DNA of 64,000 bases from Chenopodium formosanum (lineage: Eukaryota; Streptophyta; Magnoliopsida; Caryophyllales; Amaranthaceae): NCBI GenBank assembly GCA_024500155.1, contig CM044868.1:33963665-34027664 (forward strand), written 5' to 3'. This document shows, piece by piece, positions 34,625 to 45,956 of this stretch. How positions within the stretch are numbered: position 1 is the stretch's first letter; each line of letters starts with the position of its first letter. The notes under the pieces are model-generated. The model was not told the DNA's origin. It made no database searches and was given only the letters and a program-made list of their open reading frames with translations. A program made the translations under genes and the position numbers.

Positions 34625-35111
34625 TGTTTGGGGGTAAAAATACCCCCTATATATGTGGACCAATGCCACCTCGACACGTGTCCGCAAGATCAGCGCTCAA
34701 TGAGCCAATTAGAGCATGACACGTGTCACTCAATGATAGAAGGATGAAAATGGGCTCTAAGCCCACAACCCTAGAAACCGTAAAATGGTGGGAAGCCAAT
34801 CTACTTAGGTTAAATAACCTAAGAGGCACATATCCCAATGCTCTATAAATACTGATCATTACATCAGCTTTAGGGGATCCAATTCTCTCTCCAAGGGCAA
34901 TGCCCCCCACATTTACTCTCCCTTCTCTCTACTTTCTCTCTCTAAAATACATTAATTCGGTCACTGACTTGATCGTCGGAGGCGGACCTCCGGCCCCCCC
35001 AGGGTCCGTTGTTTTTCAGGTGATCGGGCCGCTCGAGTGTTGCATTGCAGATCTATCTCCCGAGGGACGTACACACCCTCCATTCGGGTACGTACAAAAA
35101 ACCCCAAAACA
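34625..35111 (+). repeat. Tat-4 5' LTR
   Basis: 487 bp, TGTTTGGGGG...CCAAAACA. Tip hairpin GGGGGTAAAAATACCCCC. Palindromes GACACGTGTC at 34,673-34,682 and TGACACGTGTCA at 34,717-34,728. TATA box CTATAAATAC at about 34,842-34,852. Confidence 0.92.
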
Positions 35112-35134
35112 TTTGGCGCCGTCTGTGGGGAGAC
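35112..35134 (+). other. Tat-4 primer-binding region
   Basis: TTTGGCGCCGTCTGTGGGGA at the first base after the LTR, unmutated. Confidence 0.85.
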
Positions 35135-36841
35135 ACATTTGTAATGGCACAACGGTAGATCACCGACTCAAGAGAGAGAGCCTCCTTTAGGAGGCAGCAG
35201 GCGCCATGAGGCCGGATGTCAAGTACAGCAGGCGTCGTGAGGCTGAATGTCGAGAGTCAGGCGGCCAAGAAGGTCAGTCAGACTACGTCATGCATCTTTT
35301 ATTCTCTCAATGGAAGGTCAACAGGCAATGCCGTTTAATCTAAGTTTTATTAGGGGTGAGACGGCTAAATTGGCCAATTCCACTATTTCAATCCGACTTA
35401 TTTAATGAGTCGACCGCATGCTCAGGCCACCTAGCCGGATGCATACAGCCGGCAGCCGCATGCTATTCATATTTGATAATTTGATACTATCAACATCATA
35501 TATATTAACAAATATATATATGTATATGAATGCTACTAATTGTATTATACATAATATAATACAATAAATTCTTAAGAGTAAGCTTACTCTTGTAATTAGT
35601 GGGTTACATGCGGCATTTACATGCGGCAAGTGAAATTCATTTCCACACTCCAAAGCTTTTGACAGCTAGCAAGTTTAATTTATTAAACTCCATATTCTAT
35701 TCTTGAGTTATTACTCATGAGAATAATATAGGCAGCAAGCGGTTTATTAAAGTTATTTAATAATTTAACTGCTTGTTGCTAATGAAATGACGTGAGCCAA
35801 CAATTATATTGTGAGGTCATCTAAATTATTAATTAAATACTTTGCATAATTGATAGTATCAAGCGACATCATCTTAATGTCAGATCATCATCATCTCAAA
35901 ATCATTCATATATATATTGTTATATGAAAAGCCGCATGCATGTAGTATTTGTGGGTGAGGTCGAGAGCCACTCATTCATGCAAAGTGGAGCTTCATCTCC
36001 ATAGCCGGCCTGCTAGGAAATATTGTCAAGATGCTAACGAGAAAGCAAGCGGCATGGCAAAATTTTTGGCAAACAAGTCAGCCGGATACCATAATCAATG
36101 GTGGCAGCCGGTCACCATCATCAATGATGTCAGCCGGCAACGATTCCCGGATGACCATGTATTTAACAATATAGCTCACCTTGGGAGAGCAGCCGCACCT
36201 GCCAGTCGTAGGGGCTGCCGTCTGCCTCTGTTAAGCTCGGTTTTGGGGCTGCTTTGTGCTTCAACTAACTCCGGCTGAAGAGGCTGCTATATTCATCAAT
36301 TAAGTCGGTTGTAGGGGCTATTTCCAGCCTCAATTAACCCCTGCTGTAGGAGTTGTTTTCAGCTTTAACAAAGTCGGCTGCCATTGTTGTGTTGTTCCAC
36401 CTCAAAACCAGCTGTAATAGCTGTTGTATTCATCATTTTTATGATTGTATACGGATCTTGTGCTGGCTACCATCATGTTTTACATAAGTGCACTCAAGCG
36501 GCACACATCCATGGTCAGCATCATACAACTCTAATGCAGGCGACAAGGGGCAGCTTTGCTCCAATGGTGTCAGCCGGTGATAGCTAGCTACGGTGGCTCC
36601 CGATCAGAGCCATGAACGGTGCATCAATTAAGCGGCTGCCATGGCTGCATTGTGCTTCAATTTGTACCAGCTGTAAGGAAAGATTTGCTCACTAATTAAG
36701 TCCGGATGTGGGGCTATTCCTTGCCTCAATTAAGTGGCTTCTATGGGTGCATTGTTCTTTAATCAAAGTCGACTGCCGTGGTTGCTTTGTCCAACCTCAA
36801 AGCCGGCTGCAATGGATACTATATTATTGCTCATTATTATG

Positions 36842-36893
<52 letters not shown>

Positions 36894-38365
36894 GTCTAAC
36901 TGATGTTCTACCATTTTGTATGAACATACAACTTTGGTGAAAAAAAAGGAGAGTTGCTCCATTATTTATTCTTGCCTTAACAAGTCAGACTCGACAATTA
37001 TGGTTATCAAGCATGGCAGCCGATCGCTGTTATTAATAGTGTCAGTCGGTCAACATCATCAAACATATCAGCCGGTCAGCATTATCAATGGTGTTAGCTC
37101 GCCTGCGTTCGATTGTAATCTTGAACAAGCGGCAAGAAGTGTTTGGTGTATGCTTGGCCTAAGTAGTAATATCAAGGCAAACGGCTGTGAGTATCAATAG
37201 GGTAAGCCGGTTACAATCATCAATGTTATTAACCCGGTTGAAGCATTGGCTCATTGAGCTTGAACTGACTCCAAACCGGCTGGGTCGTAACCAATCAATT
37301 TATAATTTTTGCACTCCAAACCGCCTGGGTTGTAGACAACAAAATCCGGCTGCAAGAGTTGCTTTATTCAATCTCAAAAACTGTTGTGATGTGAGCTAGC
37401 AAGAGAGCTCGATTGTCAAGGGTTGCTAATCACCCATAACCGTATGTAGGGGCTGTCTGTGGTCGCATTTTCATTCAAAATCGGTCTTCTTTACCGGCTG
37501 TACCACTCATGAAGCAACTTTATTGCGTGAAGTTAGTTGGGTTTCATGCAAAAATATAATCATTATTATGATTACAAAAAAATAAATAAATAAATAAAAA
37601 AGAAAAGAGAATGACACTCATTGCCGTTAGTAGGGGCTTTCTTGATTGATGCTATCAAGTTTGGCACGCATATCTGATTAATTTCAAAGAAGTAATGCAT
37701 CCGTCCACTAGCGCCTTGCATCAACTCAAGCCTGTTTTTAACACTGAAACATGAAGCGGTTGTGGTAGTTGGTTACCCTCGGCACTTCAAGGTCGACCAA
37801 GTAACCGATCAGGTTGGCATTCAAGTTAAACGAGGGTCAGACGACATTAACGCCGAGTGTCCTCAAACGACTTTAATGTCCGGCTGCTAAGCACCCATAG
37901 CCTAGCCGTCTTGGCTGCGTTGCTCTTCAATCAAGCCCGGCTCTAGGGGTTTCTTTGTTTATTATTAAAGTCGGCTGCGTGGTTGCCTTGTTCACCAATT
38001 CAATCCGGCTACTTTGTTCATCATTATTATGCAAAACAACCGCCTGTGTAATCAGTGATCAAAATCATTCTTCAAGCTTAGTTGCTTGACATCCCAAAGC
38101 CGACCAACCTTCGAGAGCTTGTGTTCAAGCGTGATTAAGCTAGCACAGGCGGCAAATTAAGTTCAAGGCAAGCGACATGAAATGACATGCCGCATGGCAC
38201 TACAACAAGGAGATTGTGATATCTCCGGCTCCGATTCTTAAGCTTTTAAAGAAAATCAAAGCCGCACCAAGCATTGAATGTTTGAGGTAACAGTTTAATA
38301 ATTAATGATTTATTCTCTTATAATAATAATTATAATGAGTTTTCATTATAATCATTATTATTATA

Positions 38366-38407
<42 letters not shown>

Positions 38408-38454
38408 TTTGAATATTGATTTATTAATTCAATAAAAAAAAAAAAACTTAGTAG
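35135..38454 (+). mobile_element. Tat-4 5' internal region with degenerate repeats
   Basis: 3.3 kb without coding sequence. It is filled with drifting repeats: a phrase like CAGCCGGTCAACATCATCAA (36,070-36,140, 37,040-37,100, 37,200-37,230) and a unit of about 46 bases like AAGTCGGCTGTAGGGGCTG (36,190-36,440, 36,610-36,830, 37,250-37,400, 37,900-38,030). The position where gag would begin (35,150) gives no match. Simple runs: A44 at 36,847-36,890 and ATT repeats at about 38,348-38,406. Confidence 0.7.
36847..36890 (+). repeat. A44 homopolymer
   Basis: Forty-four consecutive A residues without flanking duplication or SINE/LINE body upstream. Treated as a simple repeat. Confidence 0.9.
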
Positions 38455-40945
38455 TGATCGGGATTAGATAGTGTCGTTAGTCTACTAACCCTAATCAAAT
38501 TAACAATTTATAAAACCTAAACTACCCTAATACGAGTATAGGGGTAAGTAAAGGGTCGAACCCAAAAGGAAACATGCGAGCTAAACACTAAATTCGCTAA
38601 GCAAAAGTCAAGGAAAGGATAATTTTGTTGAATTTTTTTTTTTTTTTTTGGATAAAAAGCACTAAACTACGAATAAGCAAAGATAAAGACGAAGAAAATC
38701 AAGAAAGAACCACGCTAGGGATACGGGGGTGTCAAACATGATTAGAAAAAAGGGGAATAATCATAGTTATCATGAAGAACATGCCAAAGAACACAAGATC
38801 CTACCTAAACAATTCATTCTCATGCAATAGTCTAGGCAAATCAATGAAAGAGGTCTATGCTAATTAGGATCATTCTCATGCATCCCATTAGGCACAAGCT
38901 AACCAAAGAATAAAGGGGCACAATACATGGAACTCCATTTTTAACAACTCATTCTCATGCAATCATTAAAATAGAGGTGATCTAAATCTAGTTCAAATCA
39001 TTTTCATGCATTTAAACTAGAAGGCAATCAAATAAAGTGCTACAATAATCTCAAGTCAATAAAAATCATATCTTTCATCAATTTAAGGCATGTAATCAAT
39101 CCACTATCATCATTCATCCAACATTCAACACATATTTTCCACCCCCTTCCCCTAGCTAAAAGATTAGCCTAGAGAAAGGAGATTAAACATAATAGCAAAA
39201 CCAAAAATATATTCAAGAAACACAAAACAAAACATGATTAAAAACAATGAAAACAATAATAACTAGATGAACTAAAAAGACTAACAAAAATAAGCAACAA
39301 TAAAGCAAATAAATAAAGCTAAAGGAAAGGATTAGAGATTACTAGAGAGAGGATTAATGAAAGATGAAAACTTGAAGGAATTGCTTGATTGGAAATTAAA
39401 CTTGACCAAAATTGATTACTTGGAAGAAAATTGAGCAATAATCTACTTTATCTCTCTAAAAACTATCTAATCTAACCCTAAGAGAGAGAAGCTCTCCTAA
39501 ACTAACTAAGAAAAATAAAATAAAAGAGCCTCCTTTTAATTCCCCCCCAAAAATGGGTATTTTTACTTAGCTAAATAAAAGAAAAAGAAAAGAGAACCAA
39601 AAGAAAAGAAAATAAAATAAAGAAAAGAAAAGGAAAAATAGAAAAAGAAATAAAATAAATAAAGAAAATAAAACCCCCTTTTTTCCCCCCAAACCGTTAG
39701 CCTCCTCATCTTCTTCTATATCAATTTGGCTGCTCTTGAATCATCATCACCACCGTTTGATCCTCTTCATCAATTATCACCAACCATTTTCATCTTCAAT
39801 CATCACCGTTCATCATCATCATCAATCAATAAACTTGAAATCAGACCGTTCGATATTAATGAACACCTCCATTCACGTGCAAATCACGTGAGAATTGACA
39901 AAGATAAGACCCACAACGGAGCGGCCGATTCGAACCTTAGAGCGCCCGCTCTAAAGGGTATGAAAATTGGGGCTGATTTGGAGCTTGCGGCTGGGCTGCG
40001 GTGGCTCTGATTGGAGGCGCTGCTGATGTGTATGGCGGTTTTAATTGGTGGCTGACGATGGTTCTGGGTGGTGGTGATTGGAGGAGGTTTGGTGGTGTAT
40101 TGGTTGCAGTTGGTGCTCAGTTTGAGTGGCTGAAGGTGGTGCGCGAAGGTGTTGTTGATGCCGCAGCTGCTCGGACTTGTGGTGACTATGAGTGGTTTCG
40201 GTGTTGGGTGAATTGTGGGCTGCAATTATTGTTGTGGTTTTGGTGGCTGACGGAGGCTGCGGTGCGTGGTGTTTGTGGTGTTAGTTGCGTTGCTGTTGTT
40301 GTAATTGGGTGGAGGTGGTTGAAGCAGCAGGGTGTTGTTGGCTGGTGGTTTGCGTGGTGAAAGCAGGGGAGGTGAGAGATGTGAAGAGGTGGAGTTGGGT
40401 TGTGGTGTAGGTTAGGTGGTTGTGTGGTGTATGATAATATGGCAACAAAAAGGGGCAACAACTTTGCAATTTGGCAAGGGAGTGAGGGAGTTTGACTTTG
40501 CTCGTTAGAACATTTGACCTTGGACTGCCGAACATGACTTTGATTATAACCAAGTCTCGACCCGAACGTTCCTACAAACAAAACCAAACATGAGGGGAAA
40601 TCGGGACAAAGACTAAAATAAAATAAAATAAAACAAGAAAAATAAAGTTAAATAAAATGCTAAAACAAAAGAAATAATAAAATAAAATGAAATAAAATAA
40701 AATAAAATGAAACAAACTAGAAACTAAAAGAAAATAAATAAAACGAGAGAAGCGGGAAATTATTAACTAAAACTACAAAAATAAAATAAAAACTAATAAA
40801 AAAAACAAAAATACTCAAAATAGAGAACGAATAAGGAAAATAAGAAAATAAAAGAAATAAAGGATAAAAAGGGTTAAATTATTGGAAAATAAGCCGGAAA
40901 ACGACTCAATAAACACCCTAAAAGTGACATTAAAGTCACTTATCA
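38455..40945 (-). repeat. 2.5-kb solo LTR in Tat-4, AGTAG duplication
   Basis: Ends are TGATCGGG and CTTATCA, with AGTAG at 38,450-38,454 and 40,946-40,950. On the minus strand it begins TGATAAGTGACTTTAATGTC, a hairpin tip of the Ath-1 type. The other end shares the ACGAGTATAGGGG and CGAACCCAAAAGGAA phrases with the Ath-1 LTR, and AGAGAGAAGCTCTC occurs in both. The GC-rich stretch 39,720-40,590 has long open frames on both strands, but they are low-complexity (His/Pro/Thr or Gly/Val/Trp) and look accidental. Confidence 0.85.
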
Positions 40946-41000
40946 AGTAGCTAAACTAACGTCCAAGTGACGTGAGGCCAATGGCCGGATAATAAACTAA

Positions 41001-41265
41001 CACTAGTAGAAAAAACGCATTAGGCAGCGGTTCAAACCCGGTCTAAGGCACCGGTTTGAACCGCTGCCTATTTGAGGAGTGCCAAAAACCCCCTATTTGG
41101 CACCGGTTCAAAACCGGTGCCATAGGGTTTAATAGGCACCGGTTAACCGATGCCATAGGGTGGAATAGGCACCGGTTAACCGGTGCCTAATAATGCTCTC
41201 CCGCCATTTTTTTTTTGGGTGGTGGATAGTTTAGGCACCGGTTCTTGCCTAACCGGTGCCTTTTG
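41001..41265. repeat. CACTA subterminal repeats AGGCACCGGTT
   Basis: About ten copies of GGCACCGGTT or its complement in both orientations, several forming the palindrome GGCACCGGTTAACCGGTGCC. In CACTA elements such repeats bind the element-encoded DNA-binding protein. That function is inferred here by analogy. Confidence 0.8.
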
Positions 41266-41632
41266 TATATATTTTTTTTTTCGTTTTTTTTTTTCCATCG
41301 TGCAATAATATTTTTTAAAAAAAACTTGCAATAATAATACCCTGTAATTCCAGCAATTATATTAAATATAATAATTAATAATTTTATTATTATAATAACT
41401 AATAATAATATTATTAATTATTATATACAAAAATAATATTAGATACAAGAATTCAATTATATATATATATAGATATATATAAATATTCCCAAACGCAATA
41501 CAAAAAAAAAAAAAAAAAAAAAAAAAGTTGCTTACATATACAAATAATAGTAAGTACACATATATAATGAATAATAAGTTATATATAGTTCAAAAGTTAA
41601 CATAAATAATTTACAATTACAATGCATGCCAT
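41266..41632. other. AT microsatellite-rich stretch
   Basis: Long TAA, AT and A runs (for example 41,456-41,526) between subterminal repeats and the last Ulp1-like exon. No gene. Confidence 0.6.
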
Positions 41633-43010
41633 TTACATGTTGAAGGTGATGAAAGACGCCAACATGTCACGAACTTCATTAAGCTCCTTGATTGCTAACG
41701 GACCATCCTTTTGGACCTTGCAAAACTTGAAATACAAAAACATTATTTTAAAAATAATTAATTAGGCAAAAAATATGTATTTAATCAAATATTACCTATA
41801 CGACTTCTATATAGCCCATTTACTACATTTCTTATCAAATGAACTATTTCTTTCTCATAACATTTCAATATTGGATAGTTGTATGTGTGTAAGCCCTAAA
41901 ATTGTATAGGAGAGCATTTTATTAAGGTTTATGACGGTTTTTACCCAAAATGGCCCGAATATGGCCTATATGACCTTACTTTGCCCATTTCCTACATTTC
42001 TTATTAAATGAACTTTATTTATCTCATAACATGTCAATATTATCTAGTTATAGGTGTATAAGGAAAGAAATCACATCAAAAGAGCATATTAACACAAAAT
42101 GGCCCTAATATGGCCCATATGACTTCTATTCAACCCATTTTCTACCTTTCTTGTGAAATAGCCTTTTTGTTTCTCATAACATGTCATTGTTGGATAATAT
42201 TAGGTGTCTAAGGCTAGAAATCACATCAATATAGCATTTCAAGAAGTTTAACAACGCATTTTACTCAACATGGCCCAAATAGGGCTTATATGACTTCTAT
42301 GTAGCCCATTTTCTACATTACTTATCAAGTGAACTATTTCTTTCTCATAACATGTCATGTTGGGTAGTTGTATGTGTGTAAGCCCTAAAATTGTATAGGA
42401 GAGCATTTTATTAAGGTTTACGACGCTTTTTACTCAAAATGGCCCGAATATGGCCTATATGACCTTACTTTGCCCATTTCCTACATTTCTTATTAACTGA
42501 ACTTTATTTATCTCATAACATGTCAATATTATCTAGTTATATGTGTATAAGGAAAGAAATCACATCAAAAGAGCATATTAACACAAAATGGCCCTAACAT
42601 GGCCCATATGACTTCTATTCAGCCCATTTTCTACCTTTCTTGTGAAATAGTTTTTTGTTTCTCATAACATGCCATTGTTGGGTAATATTAAGTGTCTAAG
42701 GCGTGAAATCACATCAATATATCATGTCAAGAAATTTTAGGACTTACCTCATCAAGCTGTTGAGTGTCCGTACAATGAGTCACAATGTCAAGCATGAATC
42801 TCATCACATACAAAGCACAATCAAGTCCATTATCTTGTTGTGCGCACTAGCATATGACAAACAAATCACATCAGTGAAACATGCAAAGGAAATGAGCAAA
42901 TATTTACTACCATAGATTTTCAAGATAATCACAATAATATCATGTAAATTACCAACGATGTCTTCCATGTTGGACCCTTTGGAGCACGAGAATGTAGCTT
43001 CTTCATAACA
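41633..43010 (-). pseudogene. Ulp1-like (C48) peptidase C-terminus, three exons
   Basis: Minus-strand exons 43,010-42,953, 42,846-42,748 and 41,725-41,633 join through GT-AG introns in one frame. Exon 2 carries the catalytic-cysteine block CAQQDNGLDCALYVMRFM, which matches the Q...DCG.YVM signature of Ulp1/SENP SUMO peptidases. Alanine replaces the usual glycine after the cysteine. The last exon ends ITFNM and a TAA. The His and Asp of the triad would lie upstream and are missing. Ulp1-like cargo is known in plant CACTA and Mutator-like elements. Two of the three exons fall in no long frame. Confidence 0.68.
41800..42730. repeat. Higher-order tandem repeat in the Ulp1-like intron
   Basis: Six subunits of about 150-170 bases (phrases GCCCATTTCCTACATTTCTT and CTCATAACATGTCAAT) begin near 41,814, 41,983, 42,136, 42,305, 42,472 and 42,620. 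Subunits three apart are the most alike, so two copies of a three-part unit of about 490 bases fill the last intron. Confidence 0.82.
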
Positions 43011-43090
43011 CTGTAGTATAAAAAATACAATCAAATTTGATTAGTCGTATGATTACTAAATTAGTTATTATTAGCAATAATCATCACTAT

Positions 43091-43946
43091 AGGAAATCTA
43101 ACGTCCAAGTGACGTGAGGCCAATGGCCGGATAATATACTAAGTTTGAAACTTAGTAGCAAATCCAACGTCCAAGTGACATGCGGCCAACGGCCAGATAA
43201 CTAAACTAGGCACCAAACCGCTTAGTGGCTATACAGCCGGTCTCAACCAAGACCAGAGGCCAATGGCCGGATGGTTGCTTTTTTCATAAAATCGCCTGTC
43301 CCAACATGGACAATGGCGTCTGGCGACACCCCTCCGGGTGCAATCGTCGCAGAGAGCAGCCTACCTGCTTGCTCTACGTACCTATGCAGACGGTAAAGAT
43401 TGAACGACCAAATTGGTCAACTCATAGCCGTCTGACCAGAATAGTCTAAAGAACGACTAAGTTTTCGAAACACCGGATGTCCTAAGACATCAGTCAGTGA
43501 CCCACCGAAGTTCTTACTTAGGCTTTTCATTCCAAAATTGCACAGACTCTCCCATTGGGGCAAAAAGAGTTGTGCAATGGCTATACAACTGTCTTGAAAA
43601 AGACATGAGGCCAATGGCCGGATGGTTATACATTTTTGTAAATTCGTCTGCTCCAATGTGAAATATGACGTCCGGCGACACCCTTCCGGGTGCAATTGTC
43701 GCAGAAAGCACTCTATCGTTTGCTTTACGTACGCATGTAGGCGGCAAAAATTGAACGACCTCATTGGTCAACTCATAGCAGCCTGACGTGGGTAATCTAA
43801 AGAACGACCAAGTCTTCGGGGATCGGATGTCCAAAAGACATCAGCCGGTGACCGACCGAAGTTCTAACCTAGATTACCTTCCGAAATTATACAAGTCCTC
43901 CCAATGGGGTAGAGGGACATTGAATGTATAATTGGATTACAAACAC
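43091..43946 (+). repeat. Tat-4 3' region, duplicated 353-bp unit
   Basis: After two short repeats of AACGTCCAAGTGACGTGAGG, a unit of about 353 bases is present twice (from about 43,257 and 43,610). Each copy has GAGGCCAATGGCCGGATGG, a GGCGACACCC phrase and TTGGTCAACTCATAGC. A single copy occurs in Tat-5 at about 54,960-55,220, which ties the two elements together. Confidence 0.78.
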
Positions 43947-44337
43947 CCCAGGCGGCCATTTGCCTCCTACCCTGTGAATAGTCAGGCGACCATTTGCCTC
44001 CTGCCCCTAGGCGGCCATTTGCCTCCTGCCCTGTGAATAGTCAGGCGGCCATTTGCCTCCTGCCCCCAAGCAGCCATTTGCCTCCTGCCCTGTGAATAGT
44101 CAAGCGGCCATTTGCCTCCTACCCTGTGAATAGTCAGGCGGCCATTTGCCTCCCCCCCAGGCGGCCATTTGCCTCCTGCCCTGTGAAGAGTTAGGCGGCC
44201 ATTAGCCTCCTGCCCTGTGAAGAGTCAGGCGGCCATTTGCCTCCTGCCCCCAGGCGGCATTTGCCTCCTTCCCTATGAAGAGTCAGGCGGCCATTTGCCT
44301 CCTGCCCCCCCAGACAACTATTCGCCTCCTGCCTTAT
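43947..44337 (+). repeat. Minisatellite of 13 units, alternating 34 and 25 bp
   Basis: Units begin AGGCGGCCATTTGCCTCC and end either CTGTGAATAGTC (34 bp) or CCCC (25 bp). Long and short units partly alternate, suggesting a two-part unit of about 60 bp. It lies 300 bases before the 3' LTR, where Tat elements often carry tandem repeats. Confidence 0.9.
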
Positions 44338-44622
44338 GGGATGTCAAACGTCTCAAAAATATTCTAAGTCTCCCAAAGGTCATATGACCACCATAGTGGG
44401 GCTAAAAGAAATAAAAGTCGTCATCTGTCTAGTTCAGGCGGCAATCATTATTATGATTGATTAACTTAGAAAATATCATACCATTTAAGGTATCAGATTT
44501 TCCAAGTTAATCAAATCCCTCTTTTATTGAACTAGACATATGCCGCCCATAGAGCTTTTGAACAAACGGAAAATAAAGCCTTGATTTCGAAAGGAGTAAT
44601 TCCTCTTGAAAGAGAAATTACC

Positions 44623-44638
44623 CCTTCTGAGGGGCTAA
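44623..44638 (+). other. Tat-4 polypurine tract
   Basis: TTCTGAGGGGCTAA immediately before the LTR start TGTTTGAGGG. Compare GTGAGGGGCAAA in Tat-5. Confidence 0.7.
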
Positions 44639-45124
44639 TGTTTGAGGGTAAAAATACCCCATATATATGTGGACCAATGCCACCTCGACACGTGTCCGCA
44701 AGCTCAGCGCTCAATGAGCCAATTAGAGCATGACACGTGTCACTCAATGATAGAAGGGTGAAAATGGGCTCTAAGCCCACAACCCTAGAAACCGTAAAAC
44801 GGTGGGAAGCCAATCTACTTAGGTTAAATAACCTAAGAGGCACATATCCCAATGCTCTATAAATACTGATCATTACATCAGCTTTAGGGGATCCAATTCT
44901 CTCTCCAAGGGCAATGCCCCCCACATTTACTCTCCCTTCTCTCTACTTTCTCTCTCTAAAATACATTATTTCGGTCACTGACTTGATCGTCGGAGGCGGA
45001 CCTCCGGCCCCCCAGGGTCTGTTGTTTTGCAGGTGATCGGGCCGCTCGAGTGTTGCATTGCAGATCTGTCTCCCGAGGGACGTACACACCCTCCATTCGG
45101 GTACGTAGAAAAAACCCCAAAACA
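44639..45124 (+). repeat. Tat-4 3' LTR
   Basis: 486 bp, nearly identical to 34,625-35,111, including TGACACGTGTCA at 44,731-44,742 and the TATA box near 44,858. Confidence 0.92.
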
Positions 45125-45129
45125 GTTGT

Positions 45130-45371
45130 AATAATCGTATGTGTCACCAAAATGGGTGAAATCTCCCTATTTATAGGGTCGTTAGAAAATGTGCCCTCCA
45201 CTAATAGGCTGCGCCATTTTGCGGCGTTTTTGGGAATTAAGCCCTGAAGGCCGTCATTCCATTTGTCATCTGAGGCTGACACATGTCGGCTGAGGAATGG
45301 TCCACGTCGGACCCATCCTAGAGTGACACGTGTCTCTCAGCCACATGTCTAGGGTATTTTTACCCTAAACA
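45130..45371 (-). repeat. Tat-3 LTR, upstream half
   Basis: Continues the LTR broken at 34,624. It aligns with the Tat-1 LTR (ATCTCCCTATTTATAGGGTC, then CTGAAGGCCG). The tip at 45,371 reads TGTTTAGGGTAAAAATACCC on the minus strand. U3 palindromes occur at 45,324-45,334 (TGACACGTGTC). Confidence 0.85.
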
Positions 45372-45472
45372 TTTTAGAAAATTTTTCTTATAATGAAAGT
45401 GATGCATTTAAAAGAAACACATGAGGGAGTAGTTTGGAATTGTACCGGATCTGAAAATACAGAGATTCAGTT

Positions 45473-45885
45473 AGGGGTGTTCATAAATTAGTCCGGATCG
45501 ATAAAATGGACCAGACCACCTCGGACCGGTCTTCGGGTCCAAAAATTTATTTTTCCGATCCGGTCCATCACCCTATAAATACCGGTCTTGGACCGGACTG
45601 ATTTTTTTATTAAAAATATGCGTGAAACCTTAAATAATGGTTAAGATAATAAGCTTAGAAACCTTTAAAATGATGAGTTTTTTTTGTACTAAAGAAACAA
45701 AAAAAAAAAAAAAAAAAAGGTTAAAGTGTAGCTTTACCTTTACTTTTTTGAGTTATCCATTAAATTAGTATTAACAAATTAGAATTCTTTTTTTGAAAAA
45801 TTCTTAAATCGGTCTAAAGCGGTCCGATTCGATCCGCTCCAGTCCAGTTTTGGACCGATAGGCGATGGACCGCTATTCAATGTTA
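45473..45885. mobile_element. hAT-like non-autonomous element upstream of GID4-like gene
   Basis: Starts TTAGGGGTGTTCATAAATT and carries many GGACCGGTC and GGTCCG motifs in both orientations at its two ends, with an AT-rich centre. This is the look of small hAT-type elements in plants. The right terminus and the 8-base duplication are not recognisable. It lies about 150-550 bases before the gene's ATG, in the promoter zone, along with an A27 run near 45,931. Confidence 0.4.
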
Positions 45886-45925
45886 ACGTAATAGGTTAGT
45901 TCGTTCAAGACTTCAACCTGTAATC

Positions 45926-45956
<31 letters not shown>

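Larger units (their letters stand above)
41001..43090 (-). mobile_element. CACTA (En/Spm-type) transposon fragment
   Basis: Begins CACTAGTAGAAAAAACGC, a typical CACTA terminus, followed by dense subterminal repeats. The gene fragment inside is read on the minus strand towards this terminus, so 41,001 is the 3' end of the element. The other terminus is not present: the right limit near 43,090 meets Tat-4 sequence that repeats the phrase found just left of 41,001. A one-ended, truncated copy. Confidence 0.75.
34625..45124 (+). mobile_element. Tat-4: 10.5-kb non-coding Tat element with GTTGT duplication
   Basis: Complete plus-strand element with LTRs of 487 and 486 bp, PBS and polypurine tract. 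The 5-base GTTGT stands at 34,620-34,624 and 45,125-45,129. There is no gag or pol anywhere inside. Its 3' part (43,100-44,640) is homologous to the Tat-5 3' untranslated region. It is a large non-autonomous derivative that would depend on Tat proteins made elsewhere. By eye the LTRs differ at about a dozen positions, so it is among the younger insertions here. Confidence 0.9.

Noticed and set aside
36847..36890. A44 run as the tail of a SINE or processed gene
   Set aside because: No flanking duplication and no recognisable body upstream; the surrounding sequence is the ordinary Tat-4 interior.
39726..40587. Overlapping open frames on both strands in the solo LTR
   Set aside because: Low-complexity translations (Gly/Val/Trp or His/Pro/Thr) in a GC-rich patch, with no domain and no shared codon pattern.
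43085..43097. CACTATAGGAAA as the second terminus of the CACTA element
   Set aside because: It is in the wrong orientation for a right terminus and does not match the inverted sequence of CACTAGTAGAAAAAACGC.
43947..44337. Regular repeats with short spacers, superficially CRISPR-like
   Set aside because: Spacers are two recurring tails, not unique sequences, and the array is inside a plant retrotransposon.
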